Assembly (NCBI GenBank): GCA_001874335.1
Contig: MPDE01000013.1
Span: forward strand, 1-64,000
DNA length: 64,000 nucleotides
Direction: 5' to 3'
Source: Bacteroidetes bacterium MedPE-SWsnd-G2
GTDB taxonomy: Bacteria; Bacteroidota; Bacteroidia; Flavobacteriales; Flavobacteriaceae
The notes below the pieces were generated by a model, which made no database searches, was not told the DNA's origin, and saw only the letters and a program-made list of their open reading frames with translations. Shown one piece after another: positions 44,235 through 53,087 of the stretch (position 1 is its first letter; each line of letters begins with the position of its first letter). The position numbers were made by a program, and so were the translations under genes.

Positions 44235-45107
44235 ATGAGCGTTTTAGTAAATAAAGATTCAAAAATAATAGTTCAAGGATTTACCGGGAGTGAAGGTACT
44301 TTTCACGCAGGTCAAATGATTGAATACGGAACAAATGTTGTAGGTGGTGTGACACCAGGAAAAGGTGGTCAAACGCATTTAGACAAGCCAGTTTTTAATA
44401 CAGTTAAGGACGCGGTAGATCAAGTAGATGCTGATACAACCATTATTTTTGTTCCACCAGCTTTCGCAGCAGATGCGATTATGGAAGCTGCTGATGCAGG
44501 AATAAAAGTAATTATTACCATTACAGAAGGAATTCCTGTAGCTGATATGATTAAAGCCTCAGATTATATTAAAGGTAAAGATTGTAGATTAGTTGGTCCT
44601 AACTGTCCAGGTGTTATTACACCAGGTGAAGCAAAGGTTGGTATTATGCCAGGTTTTGTTTTTAAAGAAGGAAATGTAGGTATTGTTTCTAAATCTGGAA
44701 CTTTAACCTATGAAGCTGCTGATCAAGTTGTAAAACAAGGATTAGGTATCACAACAGCTATTGGTATTGGTGGTGATCCAATTATCGGAACGACTACTAA
44801 AGAAGCTGTTGAGATGTTAATCAATGATCCAGAAACAGAATGTGTGGTTATGATTGGTGAAATTGGAGGTCAATTAGAAGCTGATGCAGCGACTTGGTAT
44901 AAGAACAGTGGAAGTAAAAAACCTGTTGTAGGTTTTATTGCTGGTGAAACTGCTCCTGCTGGTCGTACAATGGGACATGCTGGTGCTATTGTAGGCGGTA
45001 GTGATGATACTGCTCAAGCTAAAAAGCGCATAATGAGTGAATGTGGGATTCACGTGGTGAACTCTCCTGCAGAGATAGGTAAGAAAGTTGCAGAGGTTTT
45101 AGCGTAA
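44235..45107 (+). CDS. sucD: Succinate-CoA ligase (ADP-forming) subunit alpha
   Basis: SucD is the CoA-binding and phosphohistidine-bearing subunit of succinyl-CoA synthetase in the TCA cycle. The 290 residues have the CoA-binding [40 protein letters not shown] and the phosphorylated histidine segment [13 protein letters not shown]. The sucC partner is not adjacent. A strong terminator follows, and a -7 element precedes it, so it is probably monocistronic. Confidence 0.96.
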   Translation: MSVLVNKDSKIIVQGFTGSEGTFHAGQMIEYGTNVVGGVTPGKGGQTHLDKPVFNTVKDAVDQVDADTTIIFVPPAFAADAIMEAADAGIKVIITITEGIPVADMIKASDYIKGKDCRLVGPNCPGVITPGEAKVGIMPGFVFKEGNVGIVSKSGTLTYEAADQVVKQGLGITTAIGIGGDPIIGTTTKEAVEMLINDPETECVVMIGEIGGQLEADAATWYKNSGSKKPVVGFIAGETAPAGRTMGHAGAIVGGSDDTAQAKKRIMSECGIHVVNSPAEIGKKVAEVLA

Positions 45108-45143
45108 ATTAGTGTTAAAATTTTTCTAAAACTTAAACGTTAT

Positions 45144-45180
45144 AAATCCGTTGGCTGTATTTTAGTCAACGGATTTTTTT
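45144..45180 (+). terminator. Rho-independent terminator after sucD
   Basis: AAATCCGTTGGCT (45144-45156) pairs with AGTCAACGGATTT (45164-45176), 13 bp with one G-T pair, followed by a run of T. Confidence 0.9.
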
Positions 45181-45200
45181 ATTCATTTAACCAATTAACA

Positions 45201-48176
45201 ATGAAACATTTAAAATTATTAATGCTGTGCTTTGTTTTAATCTTTGCATCAAGTTGTAAAGACAAGGAGCAAGATAGTACAGAGATGGCTTACGCTGTCA
45301 AATCACAAACAGATCCTTCAGGGTATAATTATGAAACAGTAAAAGACGACCCAACCGGATTACGTCTTTATACTTTGGATAACGGATTAAAAGTGTATTT
45401 AAGTAAAAACACTGATGAGCCAAAAATTCAAACTTACATTGCAGTAAGAGCAGGTTCAAACTACGATCCAAAAGAAGCAACTGGCTTAGCGCATTACCTA
45501 GAGCACATGGTGTTTAAAGGAACTCATAAAATTGGAACAATTGAATGGGAAAAAGAAAAAGGGTATTTAGATCAAATTTCTGACCTATATGAGCAACATA
45601 AAAATGAAAGTGATCCTGCTAAAAAAGCAGAATTATATAAGAAAATTGATGAAGTTTCTTTAGAAGCTTCAAATTACTCTGTTGCCAACGAGTATGATAA
45701 AATGACAAGCTCATTAGGAGCTACGGGAACAAATGCACATACTTGGTTTGAAGAAACTGTATATAAAAACAAAATTCCTGCAAACGAGTTAAACAAGTGG
45801 CTAACTTTAGAAAGTGAGCGTTTTAGTACTTTGGTATTACGTTTGTTTCATACCGAATTAGAAGCTGTTTTTGAAGAGTTTAATAGAGGCCAAGACAACG
45901 ATTTTAGAAAACGTTATGCAGCAATGTTAGACGGGTTATTTCCAAATCACCCTTACGGTCAACAAACTACTATTGGTACAGGAGAGCATTTAAAGAATCC
46001 TTCGATGGTTGCGATTCACAATTACTTCAATAAATATTATGTGCCTAATAACATGGCAATGGTGTTAGTTGGTGATTTAGATTTTGATGCAACCATCAAA
46101 AATGTAAACGATACGTTTGGTAAATTAGAAAAAAAAGAAGTAGTTCATCCTGAGTTACCAAAGGAGCAACCAATAACAGCCCCAATTACAAAAGAGGTAT
46201 TTGGACCTACTGCAGAAAGTGTGTCTTTAGCTTTTAGATCTGAAGGCGTAAATTCTGAAGAGGAAAAATTTGTTACACTTGCCGATATGATTTTGGCAAA
46301 CGGTAGTGCGGGTTTAATCGATTTAAACTTGAACCAGAAACAAGTGGTTCAAAATGCAAGTTGTTCACCTACTTTTTTAAATGATTATGGGTACCATTCA
46401 TTTTCTGGGTCTCCAAAAGAAGGACAGTCTTTAGATGAAGTAAAAGATTTGTTATTAGGTCAAATAGAATTGCTTAAAAAAGGTGAATTTGAAGATTGGA
46501 TGATTGAAGCGGTTGTAAACGATTTAAAATTAAGTCAAACGCAACAATATGAAAATAGTACGGCTTTGGCATCAGCATATTACAATGCGTTTATTCACCA
46601 TGAAAATTGGAATGACAAAGTAAAATTCTTAGACGATTTAAAGAAGATTACCAAAGCAGACCTAGTTGCCTTTGCAAACAAGTTTTACAAGAATAACTAT
46701 GTTATAACATATAAAAGACAAGGTGAAGATAACTCTATAGTAAAAGTTGAAAACCCAGGCATTACACCAGTAAATTTAAATAGAGATAAGAGTTCAAAAT
46801 ATATGGAGTCTTTTAACGCTATGACTTCTGAAGATTTACAGCCTAAGTTTGTGGATTATCAAAAAGAAATTCAAGAGACAGAAACTAGTAATGGCGTAAA
46901 AGTATCTTATATAGAAAACCCTTTAAATGACCTTTTCAACTTAAATATCATCTTTGATATGGGGAGTGATAATGATAAAAAGTTATCTCTTGCAGTAGGT
47001 TATTTACAATATTTAGGAACTGATAAATATTCTGCCGAAGATTTAAAGAAGGAATTTTATAAGTTAGGTATTAACTATTATGTTAGTGCTGGTGCAGAGA
47101 AATCATATGTTGGTTTAAGCGGATTAAAAGAAAATTTACCTAAAGGATTAGAGTTGTTAGAGCACTTATGGTCTAATGCCGTTCCTGATGCTGAGGCTTT
47201 TAACAAATATGTAGATCAAATTGGTAAATCAAGACAAGATGGAAAATCTCAAAAAGGAAACATTTTACGTAATGGTTTATTAAACTACGGAAAATATGGT
47301 GAAAATTCGAGATTAAGAAACATTATGCAAATTAGTGAGCTTAAAGGTTTGGATCCTGAAGAGTTGGTTGGTATCGTTAAAGACTTAAGAAATTATAGTC
47401 ATCGTGTTTTCTATTATGGAAAAGATATTGATATGGCTGTAAACGCATTAAACACGCATCATAGTGTTCCTGCTGAGACTGTAGAATACCCAGAAGCTAT
47501 GGCTTATGTTGAGCAAGAAACTGGCGGTAATGTGTATTATGTAGATTTTGATATGGTTCAGTCAGAAATGATGTTCTTAGCTAAAGGTGAGGCTTTTAAA
47601 GCCGAAAACATGGCTGCATCAAGATTGTTTAATACGTATTTTGGTAGCGGATTATCGTCAATTGTATTTCAAGAAATTAGAGAATCTAAGTCATTAGCGT
47701 ATTCTGCTTATGCAGCGTATTCTACAGCAAGAAAGAAAGAAAACTCTAATTATGTAATGGCTTACATTGGTACTCAAGCTAATAAAATGCCTCAAGCGGT
47801 TGAAGCTATGATGGATTTAATGAGTAATATGCCAGAAGCAGAAGAGCAGTTTAATGCCGCTAAAGAGGCGACTCTTAAAAAGATTGCAGCTCAACGTATT
47901 ACTAAATCAAATATTTTTTGGAGCTATGAAGGCTTAAAAGATTTGGGAATCACTGAAGATTACAGAAAAGACATGTACAATGCTATTCAAAATATGACTA
48001 TTCAAGATTTACATACGTTCTTTAATGAAAACATTAAAGGAGAAAACTACAATGTAATGGTAATAGGAAATAAAAAGGATATCGATTTTAAAGCCTTAGA
48101 AAAATTAGGTAAGGTTCAAGAAATGGATGTTGATTATTTATTTAATTATGAAAAGCCAGAAGAGGTAAAGTTATAG
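45201..48176 (+). CDS. M16-family zinc protease (insulinase-like), lipoprotein
   Basis: This 991-residue M16 metallopeptidase is a lipoprotein, with lipobox ASSC at C19. The inverted zinc motif HxxEH is H98-YLE-H102, and the third ligand is probably in the downstream TELEAVFEEFNRG segment. A second, catalytically inactive M16 half runs from about residue 560 and carries the R-Y type substrate contacts (REIRESKSLAYSAYAAYS). It probably degrades peptides in the periplasm or at the outer membrane. It stands between two terminators as a single-gene unit. Confidence 0.9.
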   Translation: MKHLKLLMLCFVLIFASSCKDKEQDSTEMAYAVKSQTDPSGYNYETVKDDPTGLRLYTLDNGLKVYLSKNTDEPKIQTYIAVRAGSNYDPKEATGLAHYLEHMVFKGTHKIGTIEWEKEKGYLDQISDLYEQHKNESDPAKKAELYKKIDEVSLEASNYSVANEYDKMTSSLGATGTNAHTWFEETVYKNKIPANELNKWLTLESERFSTLVLRLFHTELEAVFEEFNRGQDNDFRKRYAAMLDGLFPNHPYGQQTTIGTGEHLKNPSMVAIHNYFNKYYVPNNMAMVLVGDLDFDATIKNVNDTFGKLEKKEVVHPELPKEQPITAPITKEVFGPTAESVSLAFRSEGVNSEEEKFVTLADMILANGSAGLIDLNLNQKQVVQNASCSPTFLNDYGYHSFSGSPKEGQSLDEVKDLLLGQIELLKKGEFEDWMIEAVVNDLKLSQTQQYENSTALASAYYNAFIHHENWNDKVKFLDDLKKITKADLVAFANKFYKNNYVITYKRQGEDNSIVKVENPGITPVNLNRDKSSKYMESFNAMTSEDLQPKFVDYQKEIQETETSNGVKVSYIENPLNDLFNLNIIFDMGSDNDKKLSLAVGYLQYLGTDKYSAEDLKKEFYKLGINYYVSAGAEKSYVGLSGLKENLPKGLELLEHLWSNAVPDAEAFNKYVDQIGKSRQDGKSQKGNILRNGLLNYGKYGENSRLRNIMQISELKGLDPEELVGIVKDLRNYSHRVFYYGKDIDMAVNALNTHHSVPAETVEYPEAMAYVEQETGGNVYYVDFDMVQSEMMFLAKGEAFKAENMAASRLFNTYFGSGLSSIVFQEIRESKSLAYSAYAAYSTARKKENSNYVMAYIGTQANKMPQAVEAMMDLMSNMPEAEEQFNAAKEATLKKIAAQRITKSNIFWSYEGLKDLGITEDYRKDMYNAIQNMTIQDLHTFFNENIKGENYNVMVIGNKKDIDFKALEKLGKVQEMDVDYLFNYEKPEEVKL

Positions 48177-48200
48177 TCTTCAAATAAAATAATAGTAAAT

Positions 48201-48231
48201 AAAAACCTCACAACAATTTGTGAGGTTTTTT
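48201..48231 (+). terminator. Rho-independent terminator after the M16 protease gene
   Basis: AAAACCTCACA pairs with TGTGAGGTTTT across a short AT loop and is followed by T-rich DNA. The near-symmetric stem could work in both directions. Confidence 0.88.
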
Positions 48232-48233
48232 AT

Positions 48234-48262
48234 TTTGTAAACTAAGTGTTTTGCTATCTTTG
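48234..48262 (+). promoter_or_regulatory. Full Bacteroidota-type promoter for fabG
   Basis: TTTG (48234-48237) and TATCTTTG (48255-48262) are separated by 17 bases, matching the phylum's -33/-7 consensus. The -7 element lies 26 bases before the ATG. This is the most complete promoter seen in the window. Confidence 0.7.
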
Positions 48263-48288
48263 AACTAAACTAATTACAAATTTTTCAA

Positions 48289-49035
48289 ATGAAATTATTA
48301 GAAGGAAAAACGGCTATTATCACTGGTGCTAGTCGTGGAATTGGAAAAGGTATTGCTCAGGTGTTTGCTCAACAAGGTGCTAATGTAGCATTTACTTATA
48401 GTTCATCTGTTGAAGCTGCAAATGCTTTAGAAGAAGAATTAAACAACCTTGGAGTAAAAGCAAAAGGATATCAAAGTAATGCTGCTGATTTTAGTCAAGC
48501 TCAAGATTTGGCTTCAGAGGTGGTTAAAGAATTTGGTAGCATCGATATTTTAGTAAATAACGCAGGTATCACAAAGGATAACTTATTAATGCGTATTACT
48601 GAAGAAGACTTTGATAAAGTAATTGAAGTTAATCTTAAATCTGTTTTTAATATGACTAAAGCGGTTCAACGTACCATGTTGAAGCAACGTAAAGGTTCTA
48701 TAATCAACATGAGCTCTGTTGTTGGAGTAAAAGGAAATGCAGGACAAACAAATTATGCGGCTTCTAAAGCTGGTATTATTGGTTTTTCTAAGTCTGTAGC
48801 TTTAGAATTGGGATCAAGAAACATTAGAAGTAATGTTGTTGCTCCTGGGTTTATTGAGACAGAAATGACTGCTAAATTAGACGAAGAAACAGTAAAAGGA
48901 TGGAGAAGTGCTATTCCTTTAAAACGTGGAGGTACTCCTGAAGATATTGCTAATGTTTGTGTGTTTTTAGGTAGTGATATGTCGGCTTATGTTACGGGAC
49001 AAACTTTGAATGTTGATGGGGGAATGTTAACCTAA
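48289..49035 (+). CDS. fabG: 3-oxoacyl-[acyl-carrier-protein] reductase
   Basis: FabG reduces 3-oxoacyl-ACP with NADPH in fatty acid elongation. This 248-residue SDR protein has TGASRGIGKG, LVNNAGITKDNLLMRIT, the catalytic serine in INMSSVVG, the YAASK pair, and FIETEMTAKL. LGSDMSAYVTGQTLNVDGGM closes the fold. It has a full -33/-7 promoter and lies 60 bases before the VWA membrane protein gene. Confidence 0.94.
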   Translation: MKLLEGKTAIITGASRGIGKGIAQVFAQQGANVAFTYSSSVEAANALEEELNNLGVKAKGYQSNAADFSQAQDLASEVVKEFGSIDILVNNAGITKDNLLMRITEEDFDKVIEVNLKSVFNMTKAVQRTMLKQRKGSIINMSSVVGVKGNAGQTNYAASKAGIIGFSKSVALELGSRNIRSNVVAPGFIETEMTAKLDEETVKGWRSAIPLKRGGTPEDIANVCVFLGSDMSAYVTGQTLNVDGGMLT

Positions 49036-49095
49036 TAGGTTTTCATAAACTTAATTAGTAATATTAAATTTAGAAGAGCTATATTTAATTACTAA

Positions 49096-51132
49096 ATGAC
49101 CACAGAAACAATAATTTATATTATAATTGCTGGAATAATAGCGCTTTTATTAGCGCTATTTCAGTATTTGTATAAATCTAAGAATCGATCAAATCTTTAC
49201 AAAGGGTTATCGGTTCTTAGATTTATTACCTATGCTATTATTGGGCTCTTGCTCGTCAATCCAAAATTGGAGCAAACCACATTTTATAACCAAAAGCCAA
49301 AACTAATTTTGGCTATGGATAATTCCGAGTCAATAGCATTTCTTAATCAAGATATAAAGGCTAAGGAATTTCATGAGAAGCTTGTCAATTCAAAAGAATT
49401 ACAAGATCATTTTGATATCATTAATTACAGCTTTGGGGCCGAAGTAAGAAACACTAATCAGTTAACCTTTTTAGAAGGGCAATCTAACATGTCTGTGTTA
49501 TTCAAAAAACTAAAAGACATTTATAAGTCTGAAGTTGCTCCAGTTGTATTCGTTAGTGATGGAAATCAAACCTATGGGGCAGACTACCAGTACGTAGTGA
49601 ACGCTATTAAACAACCAATATTCTCGGTAGTTTTAGGAGACACCATTCAATACGCCGATTTAAAAATAGGAGCCTTAAATGTCAATAGATACGCCTATTT
49701 AAAGAATAAATTTCCAGTTGAAATATTAATTAATTTTAATGGAAAACAAGACATAAAAACAGAGTTAGAAATCTATTCAGGGGAGCAAAAAATATATTCC
49801 AAACCGGTTACACTCACACCAAGTAAAAATTCTCAGTATATTACGGCTAACTTGCCTGCAACACGTGTTGGTGTAAAGCGATTTAGAGCAAGTGTTAAAG
49901 GTTTGCCTGCAGAGAAAAACACAATTAATAATTCTAAGAATTTTGCTGTTGAAATTATAGATCAAAAAACAAATATTGCCATTGTTTCAACCATGTCGCA
50001 CCCTGATTTAGGGAGTTTAAAAAATGCCATTGAAACTAATGAGCAAAGAACCGTATCAATACTTACACCTACCCAATTTAAAAGTAATGCAAATAATTAT
50101 CAACTTGTAATTTGCTACCAGCCAAATATTCAATTCAGATCGGTTTATGAAGTGATTGAAAAGCTAGGGTTGAATAAATTGGTTATTACTGGTAATAGCA
50201 CTAATTGGTCGGCGTTAAATAGAATAGAAACCTTATATAAGCAAGAAATTACAAATCAAACTGAAGAATTTCAGCCGAGCATAAACTTCAATTATAACGC
50301 CTTTATAATAGATGATTTTAATTTTTCGGGTTATCCACCACTACAGTCTGAATTCGGAGCTTTAGAGTTTTCTGTTCCTTATCAAAGTTTAGTTTTTAAG
50401 GCTGTTGGAAGCACGGTGATTGATGAGCCCTTAATCGCTACTATAGAGTTTTCAAATAGGAGAGAAGCCATTATTAATGGTGAAGGTATTTGGAGATGGC
50501 GAGCACAAAATTACTTAGATGACGATAGTTTTGAAACCTTCGATAACTTTATTGGAAAATTAGTTCAGTATTTAAGTACAAAAAGATCAAGAAACAGGCT
50601 CAATGTCGTTTATGAGTCTTTTTATAGTGGTAACGATAATGTTGTTATTGATGCGCAGTACTTTAATAAAAACTACGAGTTTGATAAAAACGGAAGTTTG
50701 CAAATTCAAGTCATATCTAAGCAAGAATCAGGAGGTGAAACCTTGTATCCTTTCGTGCTTAAAAATTCGAGTTATGAGGTTGATTTAAGCGGTTTAGAAC
50801 CGGGTAGTTATGATTTTAAGGTTACCGCTGAAAGTGGATTATTGAGCTATTCTGGTGAGTTTGAAATTTTGGATTATAATGTAGAAAAACAGTTTTTAAA
50901 CGCTAATGTTGACAAATTACTTTCGGTGTCAACCCAAACTAAAGGTAAATCATATTTTGTAGATAATACTGGTAATATTATTACTGATTTAATTTCAGAT
51001 TATAGATTTGCAACCATTCAAAAAAGCACTAAAAAAATTGTACCTTTGATAGACTGGGTTTATCTCTTGTTAGCCCTTGTTTTATGCCTTTCTTTAGAAT
51101 GGTTTATTAGAAAATATAACGGATTAATTTAA
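49096..51132 (+). CDS. VWA-domain membrane protein of unknown function
   Basis: This 678-residue protein has two N-terminal membrane helices (IIYIIIAGIIALLLALFQYL and FITYAIIGLLLV). A von Willebrand A domain follows with MIDAS motif DNSES and VFVSDGNQTYG, then beta-sandwich regions and a C-terminal helix (VYLLLALVLCLSLEWF). The layout resembles BatA/BatB-like or similar envelope proteins, but I cannot name a function. It is followed 10 bases later by a prohibitin-like gene, so the two may work together. Confidence 0.72.
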   Translation: MTTETIIYIIIAGIIALLLALFQYLYKSKNRSNLYKGLSVLRFITYAIIGLLLVNPKLEQTTFYNQKPKLILAMDNSESIAFLNQDIKAKEFHEKLVNSKELQDHFDIINYSFGAEVRNTNQLTFLEGQSNMSVLFKKLKDIYKSEVAPVVFVSDGNQTYGADYQYVVNAIKQPIFSVVLGDTIQYADLKIGALNVNRYAYLKNKFPVEILINFNGKQDIKTELEIYSGEQKIYSKPVTLTPSKNSQYITANLPATRVGVKRFRASVKGLPAEKNTINNSKNFAVEIIDQKTNIAIVSTMSHPDLGSLKNAIETNEQRTVSILTPTQFKSNANNYQLVICYQPNIQFRSVYEVIEKLGLNKLVITGNSTNWSALNRIETLYKQEITNQTEEFQPSINFNYNAFIIDDFNFSGYPPLQSEFGALEFSVPYQSLVFKAVGSTVIDEPLIATIEFSNRREAIINGEGIWRWRAQNYLDDDSFETFDNFIGKLVQYLSTKRSRNRLNVVYESFYSGNDNVVIDAQYFNKNYEFDKNGSLQIQVISKQESGGETLYPFVLKNSSYEVDLSGLEPGSYDFKVTAESGLLSYSGEFEILDYNVEKQFLNANVDKLLSVSTQTKGKSYFVDNTGNIITDLISDYRFATIQKSTKKIVPLIDWVYLLLALVLCLSLEWFIRKYNGLI

Positions 51133-51142
51133 ATAAATTTTA

Positions 51143-51955
51143 ATGGAAAAAATGCCAAAAGTAGCCTTACCATTTGTGGTGGCGATAATTGTTGGATTAG
51201 TAGTAATTACCAAATCTGTAGTAACTATAGACTCTGGTCATGCAGGAGTTTTGTATACACTAAGTAATGGTGTAGACCCAGAATCGGAACCATTAGGTGA
51301 AGGAATTAACTTTGTAGCGCCTTGGAATAGTGTTATAGATTATGAAATTCGTCAACAAGAAATTCCAGAAAAAATGTCTGTACTTTCTTCTAATGGATTA
51401 GATATTACTCTAGATGCTTCTGTATTGTATCAACCAGATGTAAAAAACTTAAGTAGACTTCATAAAGAGAAAGGACAAAACTATTTAAGTAGAGTGTTAC
51501 AACCTGCTATTCGTTCTGCTGCTCGTAGTGTTGTGGGGAGATATACTCCAGAACAATTATACTCTAGTAAGCGTGATGCAATTCAAGAAGAAATATTTTC
51601 TGAAACGAAGAAAATTGTGGAGCCACAATACATTCAATTAAACAATATTTTAATTAGAGACGTAACCTTACCTCCAACAATTAAAGACGCTATTGAGCGT
51701 AAATTAAAGCAAGAGCAAGAGTCTTTAGAATACGAATTTAGACTTGTAACAGCCGATAAAGAAGCTCAAAAACAAATTATTGAAGCTCAAGGTAAAGCAG
51801 AAGCAAACCGTATTTTAAGTGCGTCTCTTACCGATAAAATTTTACAAGATAAAGGGATTGAAGCTACAATGAAATTAGCCGAATCACCTAACAGTAAAGT
51901 GATTGTAATAGGTTCTGGAGATAGTGGATTGCCAATTATTTTAGGTGATCAATAA
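51143..51955 (+). CDS. Prohibitin-like SPFH/band 7 protein
   Basis: This 270-residue protein has an N-terminal membrane anchor (VALPFVVAIIVGLVVITKSV), a band 7 domain with TIDSGHAGVLYTLSNG and ITLDASVLYQPD, and a coiled-coil C-terminal part (KEAQKQIIEAQGKAEANRIL). Prohibitins form large ring assemblies that organise membranes and regulate membrane proteases. It lies 10 bases after the VWA gene and about 100 bases before the his leader. Confidence 0.88.
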   Translation: MEKMPKVALPFVVAIIVGLVVITKSVVTIDSGHAGVLYTLSNGVDPESEPLGEGINFVAPWNSVIDYEIRQQEIPEKMSVLSSNGLDITLDASVLYQPDVKNLSRLHKEKGQNYLSRVLQPAIRSAARSVVGRYTPEQLYSSKRDAIQEEIFSETKKIVEPQYIQLNNILIRDVTLPPTIKDAIERKLKQEQESLEYEFRLVTADKEAQKQIIEAQGKAEANRILSASLTDKILQDKGIEATMKLAESPNSKVIVIGSGDSGLPIILGDQ

Positions 51956-52057
51956 CCTGTGATTCAGCGCATTAAAAAGAGTTTAAAATAAGTTTTATGA
52001 AATTTTATTAGGATTTTAAAATTTAAATAACAAATATTTGTACTCAGAACAAAAAAC

Positions 52058-52114
52058 ATGAGTTTTATTCAATTACATCATCATCATTTTCATACTTGCA
52101 CTCAAGCAGGCTGA
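52058..52114 (+). CDS. hisL: Histidine operon leader peptide
   Basis: An 18-codon frame reads MSFIQLHHHHFHTCTQAG and then stops. Five of the six codons from 52076 to 52093 are histidine (four consecutive CAT, TTT, CAT). It precedes hisG by 108 bases and is followed by an antiterminator and terminator, so it is a control peptide: ribosome stalling at these codons senses charged histidyl-tRNA. A 12-base palindrome ACAAATATTTGT lies 16 bases upstream of its ATG. Confidence 0.9.
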   Translation: MSFIQLHHHHFHTCTQAG

Positions 52115-52176
52115 AAATGTATTGAATAAATCCAAATATATTTTAAACCCGTTTGAGTAAATCAAACGGGTTTTTT
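52101..52176 (+). promoter_or_regulatory. Histidine operon transcription attenuator
   Basis: CCCGTTTGAG (52148-52157) is most of the 5' arm of a terminator: AAACCCGTTTGA (52145-52156) pairs with TCAAACGGGTTT (52162-52173), then T-run. The same arm can instead pair with CTCAAGCAGG (52101-52110), 9 of 10 positions including one G-U, to form an antiterminator. That segment lies in the final codons of the leader, so a ribosome stalled at His codons leaves it free, and a ribosome that reaches the stop covers it. This matches classical translation-coupled attenuation. Confidence 0.85.
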
Positions 52177-52222
52177 GTGCTATACACTTTCCTTTCGATT
52201 TGCTCAAACATGTATCACAATT

Positions 52223-53080
52223 ATGAGTAAATTAAAAATAGCAGTTCAAAAATCAGGTAGACTTCATGAAGGCTCAATGAAGCTTTTAAAAGATGTTGGT
52301 ATTGCCATTCAAAATGGGAACAACCAACTAAAAGCATCGGCGCAAAATTTCCCGTTAGAGGTTATTTATTTGCGAAACAGTGATATACCTAAATATTTAA
52401 GAGACGGAATTATTGATGCCGCAATTATTGGTGAGAACTTATTGATTGAGAATGGAAATGATATTTCTGTTTTAGAACAACTCGGTTTTTCAAAATGTAA
52501 AGTGTCAATAGCAATTCCGAAGGATAAAAACTTTTCTGGTATTTCAGATCTAAATGGGAAGCAAATTGCAACCTCATATCCAAATACAGTAACACAATTT
52601 TTAAAATCTAAAAACATTGAAGCCCAGATTCATGTGATTAATGGCTCTGTAGAAGTTGCTCCAAATTTAGGGTTGGCTGATGTAATTTGTGATATTGTTT
52701 CAAGCGGAAATACATTGTTTAAAAACAATCTTAAAGAGGTTTATCAAATGTTTACTTCCCAAGCTGTATTGGCTGTATCTCCTGTTATATCTGAAGAATC
52801 TAAAATTATATTGAACAAATTACAATTCAGAATTAAATCGGTTTTAAAGGGAAGAAACTGTAATTATATACTACTTAATGTGCCTAATGCCAAATTAGAT
52901 AACGTATTGAAAGTTATTCCCGGTATGAAAAGCCCAACAGTTTTGCCATTAGCGAAAGAGGGTTGGTGTTCTGTGCACTCTGTAATAGAGAAATCTTCCT
53001 TTTGGGAAATTATAGACGAACTAAAAGAAAATGGAGCACAAGGTATTTTGGTGTGTCCAATAGAAAACATGGTAATATAA
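52223..53080 (+). CDS. hisG: ATP phosphoribosyltransferase (HisG, long form)
   Basis: HisG joins ATP and PRPP in the first, feedback-inhibited step of histidine synthesis. The ATG used here gives 285 residues; an earlier TTG frame would start inside the terminator. KIAVQKSGRLHEGSMKLL, DAAIIGENLLIENG, KQIATSYPNTVTQFL and VADVICDIVSSGNTLFKNN-type segments (ADVICDIVSSGNTL) are typical. The length indicates the long form with a C-terminal regulatory domain, so no HisZ partner is needed. Confidence 0.95.
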   Translation: MSKLKIAVQKSGRLHEGSMKLLKDVGIAIQNGNNQLKASAQNFPLEVIYLRNSDIPKYLRDGIIDAAIIGENLLIENGNDISVLEQLGFSKCKVSIAIPKDKNFSGISDLNGKQIATSYPNTVTQFLKSKNIEAQIHVINGSVEVAPNLGLADVICDIVSSGNTLFKNNLKEVYQMFTSQAVLAVSPVISEESKIILNKLQFRIKSVLKGRNCNYILLNVPNAKLDNVLKVIPGMKSPTVLPLAKEGWCSVHSVIEKSSFWEIIDELKENGAQGILVCPIENMVI

Positions 53081-53087
53081 CGTAATT

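Noticed and set aside
52175-52222. Earlier TTG start for hisG
   Set aside because: It lies in the T-run of the attenuator terminator. The ATG at 52223 matches the conserved HisG N-terminus.
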